64,000 nucleotides of DNA from Streptomyces sp. CBMA291 (lineage in GTDB: Bacteria > Actinomycetota > Actinomycetes > Streptomycetales > Streptomycetaceae). The notes under the pieces are model-generated. The model saw only the letters and a list, made by a program, of their open reading frames with translations, searched no databases and was not told the DNA's origin. The stretch spans positions 181,550 to 245,549 of the forward strand of contig NZ_MSJP01000008.1 in NCBI RefSeq assembly GCF_014596525.1, in the 5' to 3' direction. Made by a program: the position numbers and the translations under genes. Numbering within the stretch: position 1 is the first letter of the stretch; each line of letters begins with the position of its first letter. This document shows, one piece after another, positions 51,679-61,099 of this stretch.

Positions 51679-52103
51679 AGGTCTCGCTTCTCTCCTACGC
51701 CGTCTCACAGATGCGCCGGCCGAGGGTCGGGAGCGAAGTCGCGGGCGGCGGGCGGAGCGGACCTGGGGGCCGCATCGACGTCCGCGCACCCGACGTGTCT
51801 CACATGTCTCGGGCACACCTATCGCCATCCATTCTGCGGGATGCCGAAGAGGCGCGCGGCCGAGAGCTTCCGCCGGTGACGCGCTACGCACGCTACCCCG
51901 TTCCCGCGCTACAGCCCACCTGCCGGTCCCAAGTGGCCCGGATCGCGGACGGCGGAGACCGGTACGGCAAGTGGCCGAAAAGCATCGGAACAGCGGGTGG
52001 GGACGGGCTGGAAGGTGTTCAAGAGGCGCCGGAGAACGGGTGGGAGGGGTGTCGCCGGTCGCGCCACGGTTCGTCCGGCGTGCCGGTGGGGCACTATGAC
52101 GGA
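51679..52103. other. Divergent intergenic region, DUF3027 / MFS
   Basis: This 425-bp region has no convincing ORF on either strand and should contain two divergent promoters. CACTAT at 52092-52097 is 6 nt before the MFS start and could be a leaderless -10 box. Confidence 0.5.
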
Positions 52104-53492
52104 GTGGCAGCCGCACGGTCTCCCGCACGATCCGAAGATCATGCCGGACCGCTCCGCCGAGCGGGCCGGGGATTCGTCCGTGCCCTGCACCTGCCCTTCA
52201 CGGGGCCGGCGCGGGGCATCCGCAAGGCGACCCACGCGCACGGCGCGGGCGAGTCGGGGCTCGGCAAACTCATCGAGCTGCACGCGGTGAACGGCGCGGG
52301 GGACGTCATGATCACCGTGGCGCTCGCGTCGACGGTGTTCTTCTCCGTGCCGACCGACGAGGCACGCGGGCGCGTCGCGCTCTACCTGGCCGTCACGATG
52401 GCCCCGTTCACGCTCCTCGCCCCGGTGATCGGCCCGCTCCTGGACCGGATCCCGCACGGGCGGCGGGCGGCGATGGCGGCCGCGATGCTGGTCAGGGCGG
52501 TCCTCGCGGTGATGATGTCGGCCCTGGTGGTGACGGGCGGCATCGAGCTGTACCCGGCGGCGCTCGGCGTCCTCGTCTCCTCGAAGGCGTACGGGGTGGT
52601 GCGCAGCGCGGTGGTGCCCCGGCTGCTGCCGCAGGGCTTCTCCCTGGTGAAGGCGAACTCGCGGGTGACCCTCGCGGGGCTCCTCGCCACCGGGATCGCC
52701 GCGCCGGTGGGGGCGGGGCTGCAACTGCTCGGCCCGCGCTTCCCGCTGTACGGGGCGTGCGTCCTTTTTCTGCTGGGGGCGTTCTGGGCGCTGCGGATGC
52801 CGCCCAAGGTGGACTCGGCGAAGGGCGAGCGGCGGGCGCGGCTCCTCGCGCACGGCGAGCGGAGGCCGGGGCTGCGGACGGTGGGCCCTTCGGTCCTCCA
52901 CGGGCTTGAGGCGAACGCGGCGCAGCGGATGCTCTCCGGGTTCCTGATCTTCTTCCTGGCGTTCCTGCTGCGGGAGCATCCGCTGGCGGGGCAGAGCGCC
53001 GCCGTGTCGATGGGGATCGTGGGCGTGGCGGCGGGCACGGGCAACGCCTGCGGGACGGCCGTCGGCTCGCTGCTGCGGGACCGCGGCCACGGGCCGGAGG
53101 TGATCATCGCCACCATGCTCAGCGTGGTCTGCGGTACGGCGGTCCTGACGGCGGTGTTCTTCGGCGGGGTGATGGTCGCGGTGCTCGGCGCGGTCGCGGG
53201 GCTCACCCAGGCCCTGTCGAAGCTGTCCCTGGACGCGCTGATCCAGCGGGACGTGCCGGAGATCGTACGGACTTCGGCGTTCGCCCGCTCGGAGACGGCG
53301 CTCCAGATGGCGTGGGTGGTGGGCGGCGGAATCGGCATCGCGCTGCCCCTGAACGGCCCGCTGGGCATGGCGGTGGCGGCGTCGATCCTGGCCCTTGGCG
53401 TCCTCCTCGCGGTCCGCGGTCTGCTCGCGGAGTCCCGCCACCGCTCCGGCCCCTCGGGCCCGGAGAGCCGGACGAAGACGCGGGTGGCGTAG
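52104..53492 (+). CDS. MFS-family transporter
   Basis: The product has 462 residues. The hydrophobic core begins around residue 60 (GLGKLIELHAVNGAGDVMIT) and shows about twelve helices with LYLAVTMAPFTLLAPVIGPL, LDRIPHGRRAAM between helices 2 and 3, and a long charged loop in the middle (PPKVDSAKGERRARLLAHGE). GTG 52104 is chosen because upstream codons are unlike the family; initiation may be leaderless. The substrate is unknown. It is followed by DUF2771 and mqnB/mqnD on the same strand but with a 277-bp gap. Confidence 0.78.
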   Translation: MAAARSPARSEDHAGPLRRAGRGFVRALHLPFTGPARGIRKATHAHGAGESGLGKLIELHAVNGAGDVMITVALASTVFFSVPTDEARGRVALYLAVTMAPFTLLAPVIGPLLDRIPHGRRAAMAAAMLVRAVLAVMMSALVVTGGIELYPAALGVLVSSKAYGVVRSAVVPRLLPQGFSLVKANSRVTLAGLLATGIAAPVGAGLQLLGPRFPLYGACVLFLLGAFWALRMPPKVDSAKGERRARLLAHGERRPGLRTVGPSVLHGLEANAAQRMLSGFLIFFLAFLLREHPLAGQSAAVSMGIVGVAAGTGNACGTAVGSLLRDRGHGPEVIIATMLSVVCGTAVLTAVFFGGVMVAVLGAVAGLTQALSKLSLDALIQRDVPEIVRTSAFARSETALQMAWVVGGGIGIALPLNGPLGMAVAASILALGVLLAVRGLLAESRHRSGPSGPESRTKTRVA

Positions 53493-53769
53493 CGGGGCGG
53501 GCCCGGCCGGGGCGCTCCGCCGGAAGGACGACCGGAGGGCGGCGGGAGGGTGGAGGGAGGGTGGAGGCTTCGCCCTCGGAAGCCCCTGCGCTGCCTCTAC
53601 GGGCTCCCCACCTCCCCTTACGGCGCTCTCCCCTCCCCTTACGGGCTCCCGTACGGGTCTTCCGGACGCCGCCACCCGGCCCCCGCGGGCCCCCGTTACG
53701 GAGGGTCCCCGGGGCGGCACGCCGTACCCCCTCGTGGCGTGGACGCGACGGCCCGATAGCCTTCGGCTC
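53493..53769. repeat. CCCTTACGGGCTCC micro-repeat spacer
   Basis: The gap holds at least five CTCCCCTTACGGG(C/G)-type copies at about 53590-53705 and no gene. At its end TAGCCT (53757-53762) is 7 nt before the DUF2771 start. Confidence 0.65.
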
Positions 53770-54249
53770 ATGACCGTTGCGTTCTTCTCCGGCTCGCGCC
53801 GCCGGGCCGCCGTCGCCCTCGGGGCCGTCTCCGCCGGCCTCCTCGTACTCTCCGCCTGCGACAAGCCGACGCCGATCGCGACCGTGACGGTCGGGAGCGA
53901 GTCGATCCACTCAGAGGCCGCCTGCTACAACGATGGCGACGCCCTCAAGGAGTCGCAGATCCAGCAGTGCCTCAACAAGAAGGCCGAGAAGTCCATCACC
54001 GTCAACATGACGGACAAGATCCGCTTCGGGGTCGACCCCGAGATCGCGGACACCGGATGGACCATCTTCCTCGGCGGCCAGCAGGCCGAGCCCGAGCCCT
54101 TCAAGAAGACGTACCGGACCATTCCGGCCAGCGCCTTCTTCTCCAGCCAGACCGGCGAGGCCACCGACTCCACCACGGTGACGATCGTCCAGAACACCGA
54201 CAAGAAGCTGACCGGCATCTGGCACTTCGAGCTGAAGAAGGAATCCTGA
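53770..54249 (+). CDS. DUF2771 lipoprotein
   Basis: The product has 159 residues. Signal with lipobox LLVLSAC (C30), then mature domain: VTVGSESIHSEAACYNDGDA, SITVNMTDKIRFGVDPEIAD, TGWTIFLGGQQAEPEPFKKT. DUF2771 proteins are actinobacterial lipoproteins of unknown role encoded next to mqnB. ATG 53770 lacks a ribosome site; the TAGCCT box 7 nt upstream indicates a leaderless mRNA. mqnB follows 7 bp after its stop. Confidence 0.88.
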   Translation: MTVAFFSGSRRRAAVALGAVSAGLLVLSACDKPTPIATVTVGSESIHSEAACYNDGDALKESQIQQCLNKKAEKSITVNMTDKIRFGVDPEIADTGWTIFLGGQQAEPEPFKKTYRTIPASAFFSSQTGEATDSTTVTIVQNTDKKLTGIWHFELKKES

Positions 54250-54256
54250 TCCTCCG

Positions 54257-55099
54257 GTGGTCCACCGGAGTCTGATCGTGACGGCCGTGGCGGCGGAGGC
54301 GGATTCCGTCTCCGCCGGCCTCGGCCCGGCCCTCGGCGGCCCGGAGTTCCTCCCGCTGCCCGGGGGCTTCGTGCTGCGCCGGCACACCCTCGCCACCGCC
54401 GCCGGTCCCGTAGGGGTCGACGTCCTCGTGGGCGGGGTCGGGCCCGCCTCGGCAGCCGCCGCCACGGCCACGGCCCTGACGTCCGCCGCGCTCGCCGGGT
54501 CCGGCGCGCTCGCCGGGAGCGGTGCCCCCGACGGGTCCGGCACTCCCGCCGAGACGGCCCACGGCCCCGGTGCCCCCTACGGCCCCGATGTCCCCTACGG
54601 GCTCGTGGTCTCCGCCGGGATCGGAGGCGGCTTCCAGCCCCTCGCCCCCCTCGGCTCGATCGTCGTCTCGTCCTCCGTCGTCGCCGCCGACCTCGGCGCG
54701 CAGACACCCGACGGGTATCTCGCCGTGACGGAACTCGGCTTCGGGCGGTCGGACCACCCGGTGCCGCAGGCACTGACCCGCCGGATCGCCGGGGCCCTCG
54801 CCGCCGGTGCTCTGCCGCACACCGTCGCGCCCGTCCTCACCGTCTCCACCGTCACCGGCACCGCCGACCGCGCCGCCGAACTGGCCGGGCGCCACCCCGG
54901 GGCGGGGGCCGAGGCCATGGAGGGCTTCGGCGTCGCCGAGGCAGCCGCCGCGTACGGTGTGCCCGTGGCGGAGATCCGGGCCGTGTCGAACGCCGTCGGG
55001 CCCCGCGACCGTGCCGCCTGGCGGATCGGCGAGGCCCTGGAGTCCCTGCGGCACGCTTTCTCGCTGCTCGGCAGCACCGTCCTCGTGGAGCCCTCGTGA
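54257..55099 (+). CDS. mqnB: Futalosine hydrolase MqnB
   Basis: The product has 280 residues. Nucleoside-phosphorylase-like fold with SLIVTAVAAEADSVSAGLG, DVLVGGVGPASAAAATA, LVVSAGIGGGFQPLAPLGSI, VVAADLGAQTPDGY and the base/ribose site GAGAEAMEGFGVAEAAAAYG, then VSNAVGPRDRAAW. It splits futalosine (or the aminodeoxy form's product) into hypoxanthine and dehypoxanthine futalosine in the futalosine menaquinone route. GTG 54257 start; stop overlaps mqnD in GTGA. An insert near residues 75-105 is Gly/Ala/Pro-rich and encoded by GGGTCCGGC- and CCCTACGG-type repeats, unusual for the family. Confidence 0.92.
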   Translation: MVHRSLIVTAVAAEADSVSAGLGPALGGPEFLPLPGGFVLRRHTLATAAGPVGVDVLVGGVGPASAAAATATALTSAALAGSGALAGSGAPDGSGTPAETAHGPGAPYGPDVPYGLVVSAGIGGGFQPLAPLGSIVVSSSVVAADLGAQTPDGYLAVTELGFGRSDHPVPQALTRRIAGALAAGALPHTVAPVLTVSTVTGTADRAAELAGRHPGAGAEAMEGFGVAEAAAAYGVPVAEIRAVSNAVGPRDRAAWRIGEALESLRHAFSLLGSTVLVEPS

Positions 55100-55953
55100 C
55101 CGACAAGCTGAAGATCGCCTACTCGCCCTGCCCGAACGACACCTTCGTCTTCGACGCCTGGGCCCACGGACGCGTCCCCGACGCCCCCCGGCTCGACGTG
55201 ACGTTCGCGGACATCGACATCACCAACGGCTGGGCGGAGGGCGGCGCCGACGGCCACGACGTGCTGAAGGTGTCGTACGCCGTGCTGCCCTGGATCCTCG
55301 ACGAGTACGCGCTGCTGCCCTGCGGCGGCGCCCTCGGCCGGGGCTGCGGGCCGCTCGTCCTGACCCGGGACGCGGCCGACGGCGCGGATCTGGCGGGGAA
55401 GACGGTCGCGGTGCCGAGCGAGCGCTCCACCGCGTATCTGCTGTTCCGGCTCTGGGCCGCCGACCAGGTGCCCGGCGGGGTCGGCGAGGTCGTCGTGCTG
55501 CCGTTCCACGAGATCATGCCCGCCGTGCGGGACGGGAAGGTCGACGCCGGGCTCGTCATCCACGAGGCCCGGTTCACCTATCAGGACTACGGGCTGCACT
55601 GCCTCGCCGACATGGGCGAGCACTGGGAGTCCACGACCGGCCTCCCGATCCCCCTCGGCGCGATCGTGGCCCGCCGTTCGCTCGGCGAGGAGACCCTGCG
55701 GCGGCTCGCCGACGCGGCCCGTGCCTCGGTGCGGATGGCCTGGGACGACCCGGCGGTCTCCCGCCCGTACGTCCTGGAACACGCGCAGGAGATGGATCCG
55801 AAGGTGGCCGAGCAGCACATCGGGCTCTACGTGAACGAGTTCACCGCCGACCTCGGCGAGCAGGGTTACGCGGCGGTCCGCGGGCTCCTCACCCGCGCGG
55901 CGGCCGAGGGGCTCGTACCGCCCCTCGGCCCGGACGCGCTCACGTTTCCCTGA
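55096..55953 (+). CDS. mqnD: 1,4-dihydroxy-6-naphthoate synthase MqnD
   Basis: The product has 285 residues. Diagnostic start KLKIAYSPCPNDTFVFDAWA, then ADIDITNGWAEGG, VLKVSYAVLPWILDEYALLP, GLVIHEARFTYQDYGL and ESTTGLPIPLGAIVARRS. The enzyme converts cyclic dehypoxanthine futalosine to 1,4-dihydroxy-6-naphthoate, the last known committed step before prenylation in menaquinone synthesis. It overlaps mqnB by 4 bp, so they are coupled; mqnA, mqnC and mqnE are not in the window. Confidence 0.94.
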   Translation: MTDKLKIAYSPCPNDTFVFDAWAHGRVPDAPRLDVTFADIDITNGWAEGGADGHDVLKVSYAVLPWILDEYALLPCGGALGRGCGPLVLTRDAADGADLAGKTVAVPSERSTAYLLFRLWAADQVPGGVGEVVVLPFHEIMPAVRDGKVDAGLVIHEARFTYQDYGLHCLADMGEHWESTTGLPIPLGAIVARRSLGEETLRRLADAARASVRMAWDDPAVSRPYVLEHAQEMDPKVAEQHIGLYVNEFTADLGEQGYAAVRGLLTRAAAEGLVPPLGPDALTFP

Positions 55954-56028
55954 CGGGGGCTCCCTGACAGGGGCTTCCCTGACGGGGTTCCCGCTCGGGA
56001 CTTCCCTGACAGGGGTTCCGGTGGTGGC

Positions 56029-56412
56029 TCAGACGTCCAACTGGTCGGCGACCGCGCGCAGCAGGCCCGCGATCTTCTTGCCCTGGACCTTCTCGGGGTA
56101 GCGGCCGCGCTCCAGCATCGGCGTGATGTTCTCCAGGAGCGTCGTCAGGTCCTGCACGATGGAGGCCAGTTCGTCGGGCTTGCGGCGCTGGGCCGCCGCG
56201 ACGGACGGCGTGGGGTCGAGGATCGTGACGGACAGGGCCTGGTCGCCGCGCTGGCCGGCGACGACGCCGAACTCGACCCGCTGCCCCGGCTTCAGTGCGT
56301 CGACTCCGGCAGGGAGCACCGACGAGTGGACGAAGACGTCGCCGCCGTCGTCACGGGAGAGGAAGCCGAAGCCCTTCTCGCTGTTGAACCATTTGACCTT
56401 GCCGGTAGGCAC
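56029..56412 (-). CDS. Cold-shock domain protein
   Basis: The product has 127 residues. GTG 56412 with GAGGGAAG upstream. The cold-shock domain has RNP1 (GKVKWFNSEKGFGFLSRDDG) and RNP2 (DVFVHSSVL). The C-terminal 60 residues (RRKPDELASIVQDLTTLLEN, ITPMLERGRYPEKVQGKKIA, GLLRAVADQLDV) form a helical extension found in Streptomyces CspB-like proteins beside mqnD. RNA/DNA chaperone role is expected. Confidence 0.9.
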   Translation of the reverse strand: MPTGKVKWFNSEKGFGFLSRDDGGDVFVHSSVLPAGVDALKPGQRVEFGVVAGQRGDQALSVTILDPTPSVAAAQRRKPDELASIVQDLTTLLENITPMLERGRYPEKVQGKKIAGLLRAVADQLDV

Positions 56413-56547
56413 GTCTTCCCTCGTCCTCGTTGATGGGGATGGCAAAACAACGGATCGACGGACCCGCCGGGACCAGGCTAATGGTCCAGGGGCCACTGAC
56501 AAGACGTCGCCGGTGTGTTCCTGTGGCCTGGGAACTACCCTGGCCGA

Positions 56548-56826
56548 ATGCGTAGTGAAACCCCCGCCGCAGCGGCGGACGACAGCGCCCCGGGCGACGG
56601 ACTCGTCAAGGCCGGAGTGATCCTCTTCGCCATCGGCGCGGTGGCGACGCTGGTCACCGTGGCTCCGCTGTTGCTCGGCACGGACCCGTTCCCCACCGTG
56701 GCGTACACCGTCTCCATGCTGATGGGCGTCGGATTCCTCGTCGCCGCCGCCGGGGTGCTGCGGGCCATCGCCGTCCAGCGCCGACAGGCCCGGAGTGGCC
56801 GGACCTCGACGGTTCAGGCCAGGTAG
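56548..56826 (+). CDS. Small membrane protein
   Basis: The product has 92 residues with two membrane spans (LVKAGVILFAIGAVATLVTV and VSMLMGVGFLVAAAGVLRAI) and a basic C-terminus. I do not recognise a family. ATG 56548 has a TACCCT box 6 nt before it and no ribosome site, so it is probably leaderless. Its 3' end overlaps the convergent HAD gene by 13 bp. It diverges from the cold-shock gene. Confidence 0.7.
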   Translation: MRSETPAAAADDSAPGDGLVKAGVILFAIGAVATLVTVAPLLLGTDPFPTVAYTVSMLMGVGFLVAAAGVLRAIAVQRRQARSGRTSTVQAR

Positions 56827-57512
56827 CCCGCCCACCAGGCACGGAAATCCGTCAGGTCCGCGAGGACCACGTCCGCACCGGCGGCCCTCAGCTCCTCGGG
56901 CGCGCACGGACCGGTGGCGACGGCCACCGAGAAGGCACCGGCCGCCGCCGCGCCCCGTACGTCGCCGACGTGGTCCCCGACGTACACCCGCGCCCCGTGC
57001 GCGCGCAGCGCCGCCCCCTTGCCCTCCGCCCACAGGCTGCCCACGACCACGTCGGGCTCCATGCCCAGGTGCCTGAGGTGCAGCTCGGCGTGCGGGCCGT
57101 TCTTCGCGGTGACGACGATGGTCCGGCCGCCCGCCTCGCGGACGGCGTCGATCGCGTCCCGGGCACCCGGCATGGGCCGCGTGGGCTCGATCGCGTACAG
57201 CGGATAGAGCGCGCGGTAACGGGCGGTCATCTCGGTGACCAGGGGCGCGGGCACCCACTGCGCCATCTCCTGCTCCAGGGGCGGGCCGAGACGGCTGATG
57301 GTGAGGTCGACGTCGACCTCGACGCCGGTCTCGGCGACGAACGCCTTCCAGGTCGCCTTGATGCCGGGACGCGTGTCGAGCAGCGTCAGATCGAGATCGA
57401 AGCCGACGGTGACCGGACCACCGGACGCGGAGGAGACGGCCGGAACGGGGGTCGGGGCAGGGGCAGGGGCTGGGGCAGAGGTAGGGGCGGGGGTGGCGGA
57501 GGGAGTCGTCAT
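56814..57512 (-). CDS. HAD-family hydrolase (phosphoglycolate phosphatase-like)
   Basis: The product has 232 residues. After an Ala/Pro repeat N-terminus (about 30 residues) the HAD core is complete: motif I VGFDLDLTLLDT, motif II T in RTIVVTAKNGPHAELHLRHL, lysine in LWAEGKGAAL and motif IV VYVGDHVGDVRGAAAAGAFS. Similar to Gph-type phosphatases with a C1 cap. Substrate unknown; genes like this lie beside the Streptomyces cold-shock/mqn block. ATG 57512 is chosen because GGAG lies 10 nt upstream; ATG 57521 is the alternative. Confidence 0.85.
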   Translation of the reverse strand: MTTPSATPAPTSAPAPAPAPTPVPAVSSASGGPVTVGFDLDLTLLDTRPGIKATWKAFVAETGVEVDVDLTISRLGPPLEQEMAQWVPAPLVTEMTARYRALYPLYAIEPTRPMPGARDAIDAVREAGGRTIVVTAKNGPHAELHLRHLGMEPDVVVGSLWAEGKGAALRAHGARVYVGDHVGDVRGAAAAGAFSVAVATGPCAPEELRAAGADVVLADLTDFRAWWAGYLA

Positions 57513-57713
57513 ACGGCCCATTCTCCGGGTGGCATCGGGGTGACCGTCCGGGGCTCCGCCGGGGTACGGCCCTGATTTCCGTCGGGGGTACGGCCCCGAT
57601 GCCCAGCGGGTACGGCCCCGGGTCACGGGAGCGCACGGCCCCGATGCCCAGCGGGTAGCGCCCGGATCGAGGGAGGGTACGGCCCGGGTCGCGGGGAAAG
57701 GTGATGCTTAAAC

Positions 57714-57732
57714 TGAGCTAAGCCTTACCAAA
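57714..57732 (+). promoter_or_regulatory. Possible iron box (IdeR/DmdR type) before the siderophore operon
   Basis: TGAGCTAAGCCTTACCAAA matches the IdeR/DmdR consensus in 13 of 19 positions and lies 24 bp before the first permease gene, in an AT-rich patch within GC-rich repeats. Binding is inferred from position and partial match. Confidence 0.55.
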
Positions 57733-57756
57733 CCCGCACTCCCCCGATGGGTCCCG

Positions 57757-58761
57757 ATGCCAGCCGCTCTCCGTTCCAGACGGGTCCTCGCGACCTCGGC
57801 GGCTGTCGTCGCCCTCCTCGTCGCCGTCCTCCTCAGCCTCGCCGTCGGCGCCCGCGCCATCGCCCCCGGCACCGTCTTCGACGCCCTGCTGCACGGCGGT
57901 ACGAGCGCCGACGCCGAGGTCGTACGACAGCTCCGGGTGCCCCGTACGCTCATCGGGCTGATGGTCGGCGCCGCCCTCGCCCTCGCGGGGACCGCGCTCC
58001 AGGGCATCACCCGCAACCCGATCGCCGACCCCGGCATCCTCGGCATCAGCCAGGGCTCCTCGGTCGCCGTCGTCCTCGCCATCGCGTTCTTCGGCGTGCA
58101 CACCCTCTCCGGGTACGTGTGGTTCGCCTTCGCCGGTGCCGCCCTCGCGGCGGTCGCCGTCCACGCGGTCGCCTCCGGCGGGCGCGGCGGGGCGACCCCC
58201 GTGAAGCTCGCGCTCGGCGGAGCCGCGATCAACGCGCTGCTGCTCTCCGTCACCACCGGCGTCCTCACCACCAAGGCGTCCGCCCTCGACGAGTTCCGGT
58301 TCTGGCAGATCGGCTCCCTCGACGGGCGCGGCACCGAGGTCGTCGCCCAGATCTGGCCGTTCCTGCTGGTGGGCGCGGCCCTGGTGTTCTCCGTGGCGCG
58401 CGGGCTCGACGCGCTGGCGCTCGGCGAGGACGTCGCCAAGGGGCTCGGGCAGCGCGTCGCCACCGTACGGATCGTGGGCGGCGCGGGGGCGACCGTCCTC
58501 ACCGGCGCCGCCGTCGCCGCCGCCGGACCGGTCGCCTTCGTCGGTCTCGCCGTCCCCCACATCGCCCGCGCCCTCGTCGGCTCCGACCACCGCTGGGTGC
58601 TGCCGATGGCCGCGCTCATCGGCCCGGTGATGCTGCTCGTCGCGGACGTCGCCGGACGGATCGTGTTCCCGCCGGGCGAGATACCCGCCGGGGTGACGAC
58701 GGCGCTCATCGGCGTGCCGTTCCTGGTGACCCTGGTCCGCCGGAAGGCGGTGGCCGCGTGA
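57757..58761 (+). CDS. FecCD-family siderophore ABC permease (first subunit)
   Basis: The product has 334 residues with about ten membrane helices. FecCD signatures: [60 protein letters not shown] and [18 protein letters not shown]. It forms the ferric-siderophore channel with the next permease. ATG 57757 has no good ribosome site. The stop overlaps the second permease start. A possible iron box is just upstream. No substrate-binding lipoprotein gene is adjacent. Confidence 0.92.
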   Translation: MPAALRSRRVLATSAAVVALLVAVLLSLAVGARAIAPGTVFDALLHGGTSADAEVVRQLRVPRTLIGLMVGAALALAGTALQGITRNPIADPGILGISQGSSVAVVLAIAFFGVHTLSGYVWFAFAGAALAAVAVHAVASGGRGGATPVKLALGGAAINALLLSVTTGVLTTKASALDEFRFWQIGSLDGRGTEVVAQIWPFLLVGAALVFSVARGLDALALGEDVAKGLGQRVATVRIVGGAGATVLTGAAVAAAGPVAFVGLAVPHIARALVGSDHRWVLPMAALIGPVMLLVADVAGRIVFPPGEIPAGVTTALIGVPFLVTLVRRKAVAA

Positions 58762-60056
58762 CCGGCACGACGGGCTCGCGACCCGACCCTTCCGCGTCCG
58801 GGGCGCTTCCCGACCCTTCCGGGACCGGCGTACGACCCGCCCCCTCCGGGACCGACGTACGACCCGACCCTTCCGGGACGGGCTCCGGCCCTTCCGGGTC
58901 CGGCTCCGGCACCTACGGGTCCCAACCGAGCCCCTACGGGACGCCGCCCGCCCCCTCCGGGTCGCCCGCCGCCCCCTACGGGTCCAAGTCCGACAACCGG
59001 CCCCGCCCCCACCCCTCCCCCCGGCCCGCCGGATACGGCATCCTCCGTGCCGGGCCCGCCTCCTTCCTCGTCCATCGGCGCTCGATGCTCGTCGCCGGGG
59101 TCCTGGTGCTGCTCATCGCCGTGTCCGGGGTCGCGTACCTCTGTGTCGGCGAGCGGTTCGTCGCCCCCTCCGAGGTCCTGCGGATCCTGCTCGGGCACTC
59201 CTCGCCGTCCGCGTTCGTCGTGGAGGAGCTGCGTGTCCCCCGGCTCGCCGTCGCGCTCGCCGTCGGCGCCGCCTTCGGCATCGCGGGCGGGCTCATCCAG
59301 ACCGTCGCCCGCAACCCGCTCGCCAGCCCCGACATCATCGGCATCAGCCAGGGCGCCGGAGCGGTCACCGTCGCCTCGATGACCTTCGGCCTCACCTCGT
59401 ACACCGTGCTGCCGTACCTGTCGATCGCCGGTGGCATCCTCGCCGCCGCCCTCGTCTACGCCTTCGCCTGGCGCGGCGGGCTGCACGCCACCCGTTTCGT
59501 CCTCATCGGCATCGGCATCGCGATCGCGCTGCGCTCGCTCATCACCCTCTTCATGACCAAGGGCGACTACCTCGTCGCCCAGCAGGCCAAGATCTGGATG
59601 ACGGGCTCCCTCAACGGACGCGGCTGGGACGAGTCCGCGCCGCTCCGCTGGACGCTGCTGATCCTGCTGCCCGCCGTGCTGTGGGCGGCCCGCGCCCAGC
59701 GGACCGTCTCCCTCGACGACGACACGGCGACCGCGCTCGGCGTGCGGCTCGGCCGGGTCAGGCTCGGGCTCGTCGCCGTCGGCGTCGTCCTCGCCTCGGT
59801 GGCGACCGGGGTCGCGGGGCCCGTCGACTTCGTCGCGCTGCTCGCCCCGCAGCTCGCCCGCCGGATGACCCGTACCGCGCAGATCCCGCTGTTCTGCTCG
59901 GCGCTCACCGGCGCCCTGATCGTCGTCCTCGCCGATCTCCTGGGCAGACGGCTCCTCTCCCCCGTCGAACTGCCGGTGGGAGTCCTGACGGCGGCGGTCG
60001 GCGCCCCGTATCTGATCTGGCTCATCGCCCGGAGCCGTACCGGAGGGAAGGCATGA
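58758..60056 (+). CDS. FecCD-family siderophore ABC permease (second subunit), repeat-extended N-terminus
   Basis: The product has 432 residues. GTG 58758 overlaps the first permease stop (GTGA). Residues 1-90 are a Pro/Ser/Gly tract of imperfect [13 protein letters not shown] units encoded by CCTTCCGGG and CCCTACGGG repeats, far longer than the usual start. The permease then begins ([20 protein letters not shown]) with FecCD signatures [40 protein letters not shown] and [18 protein letters not shown]. The tract lies before the first helix, so it may not impair folding. Confidence 0.9.
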   Translation: MTGTTGSRPDPSASGALPDPSGTGVRPAPSGTDVRPDPSGTGSGPSGSGSGTYGSQPSPYGTPPAPSGSPAAPYGSKSDNRPRPHPSPRPAGYGILRAGPASFLVHRRSMLVAGVLVLLIAVSGVAYLCVGERFVAPSEVLRILLGHSSPSAFVVEELRVPRLAVALAVGAAFGIAGGLIQTVARNPLASPDIIGISQGAGAVTVASMTFGLTSYTVLPYLSIAGGILAAALVYAFAWRGGLHATRFVLIGIGIAIALRSLITLFMTKGDYLVAQQAKIWMTGSLNGRGWDESAPLRWTLLILLPAVLWAARAQRTVSLDDDTATALGVRLGRVRLGLVAVGVVLASVATGVAGPVDFVALLAPQLARRMTRTAQIPLFCSALTGALIVVLADLLGRRLLSPVELPVGVLTAAVGAPYLIWLIARSRTGGKA

Positions 60057-60919
60057 CCAGCAGGCTCACCGCGCGCGGTCTCACGCTCGCCTACGAGGAC
60101 CGCACCGTCGTCCACGAACTGGACCTCGCCGTCCCCGACGGCAAGGTGACCGTGATCGTCGGCCCCAACGCCTGTGGCAAGTCCACCACCCTCCGGGCCC
60201 TCGGCCGGCTCCTCAAGCCGCAGGGCGGGGCCGTCCTGCTCGACGGCGAGGAGCTGGCCAAGCTCCCGACGAAGCACATCGCCCGCTCCATCGGGCTGCT
60301 CCCGCAGACCCCGGTCGCGCCGGAGGCCATCACCGTCGCCGACCTGGTCTCGCGGGGCCGCCAGCCGCACCAGGCGTGGTGGAAGCAGTGGTCGGAGGAG
60401 GACGAGCGGGCCGTCACCGACGCCATGGAACGCACCGACGTCGCCGCGCTCGCCGACCGCTCGGTCGACGCGCTCTCGGGCGGCCAGCGGCAGCGGGTGT
60501 GGATCGCGATGGCCCTCGCGCAGGAGACGGACCTGCTGCTCCTCGACGAGCCCACCACCTATCTGGACATCTCCCACCAGGTGGAAGTCCTCGATCTGGT
60601 CCGCCGCCTCAACCGGCTGCGCGGCCGGACGGTCGTCCTCGTCCTCCACGACCTGAACCAGGCGGCGCGGTACGCCGACCACCTGGTCGCCATGAAGGCG
60701 GGCCGGGTCGTCGCGGAGGGCCCGCCGACGGAGATCGTGACGGAGGAGCTGGTACGCGACGTCTTCGGCCTCACGTCGGTCGTCGTCCCGGACCCGGTGA
60801 CGGGCTCACCCCTGGTGGTCCCGGGGGCACCGTGGGAGACGGACACGGGGATGGATACGGAGATGGACGCGGGGATGGGCGCGGAGATGGATACGGAGAC
60901 GGGGACGGTGGCCGGGTAG
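60053..60919 (+). CDS. Siderophore ABC transporter ATPase
   Basis: The product has 288 residues. Walker [10 protein letters not shown] (37-45, extended), Q-loop LLPQTP (Q85), signature LSGGQRQ (141-147), Walker B LLLLDEPT (161-168) and switch H199 in VLHDLNQ. FepC/FecE type. ATG 60053 overlaps the permease stop. The last 25 residues ([17 protein letters not shown]) are a Met/Asp/Glu/Gly repeat encoded by GGAGATGGA-type DNA. Together with the two permeases it forms an importer lacking its binding protein gene here. Confidence 0.93.
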   Translation: MTSRLTARGLTLAYEDRTVVHELDLAVPDGKVTVIVGPNACGKSTTLRALGRLLKPQGGAVLLDGEELAKLPTKHIARSIGLLPQTPVAPEAITVADLVSRGRQPHQAWWKQWSEEDERAVTDAMERTDVAALADRSVDALSGGQRQRVWIAMALAQETDLLLLDEPTTYLDISHQVEVLDLVRRLNRLRGRTVVLVLHDLNQAARYADHLVAMKAGRVVAEGPPTEIVTEELVRDVFGLTSVVVPDPVTGSPLVVPGAPWETDTGMDTEMDAGMGAEMDTETGTVAG

Positions 60920-60924
60920 GGGGC

Positions 60925-61065
60925 GAGCCGACCCGTAGGGGCCAGCCGACCCGTAAGGGCCGACCCGTGAAGGCAGGCCGACCCGTAGGGGCCGACCCGT
61001 AAAGGCAGGCCGACCCGTAGGGGCCGACCCGTAAAGGCAGGCCGACCCGTAAGGGCAGGCCCCGC
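60925..61065. repeat. GCCGACCCGTA(G/A)GGG tandem repeat
   Basis: Alternating units GCCGACCCGTAGGG and GCCGACCCGTAAAGGCAG give a 32-bp period repeated twice, flanked by degenerate copies, between the ABC operon and the convergent membrane protein gene. No gene is present in this gap. Confidence 0.8.
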
Positions 61066-61099
61066 CGGGTTCAGACCGGCCGGGTTCAGACCAGCCGGT

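Noticed and set aside
57597..57680. Repeats GGTACGGCCCCGATGCCCAG before the siderophore genes as an operator
   Set aside because: The copies are irregular, GC-rich and like other micro-repeats in the window. They lack dyad symmetry expected of a regulator site; the AT-rich box at 57714-57732 is the better candidate.
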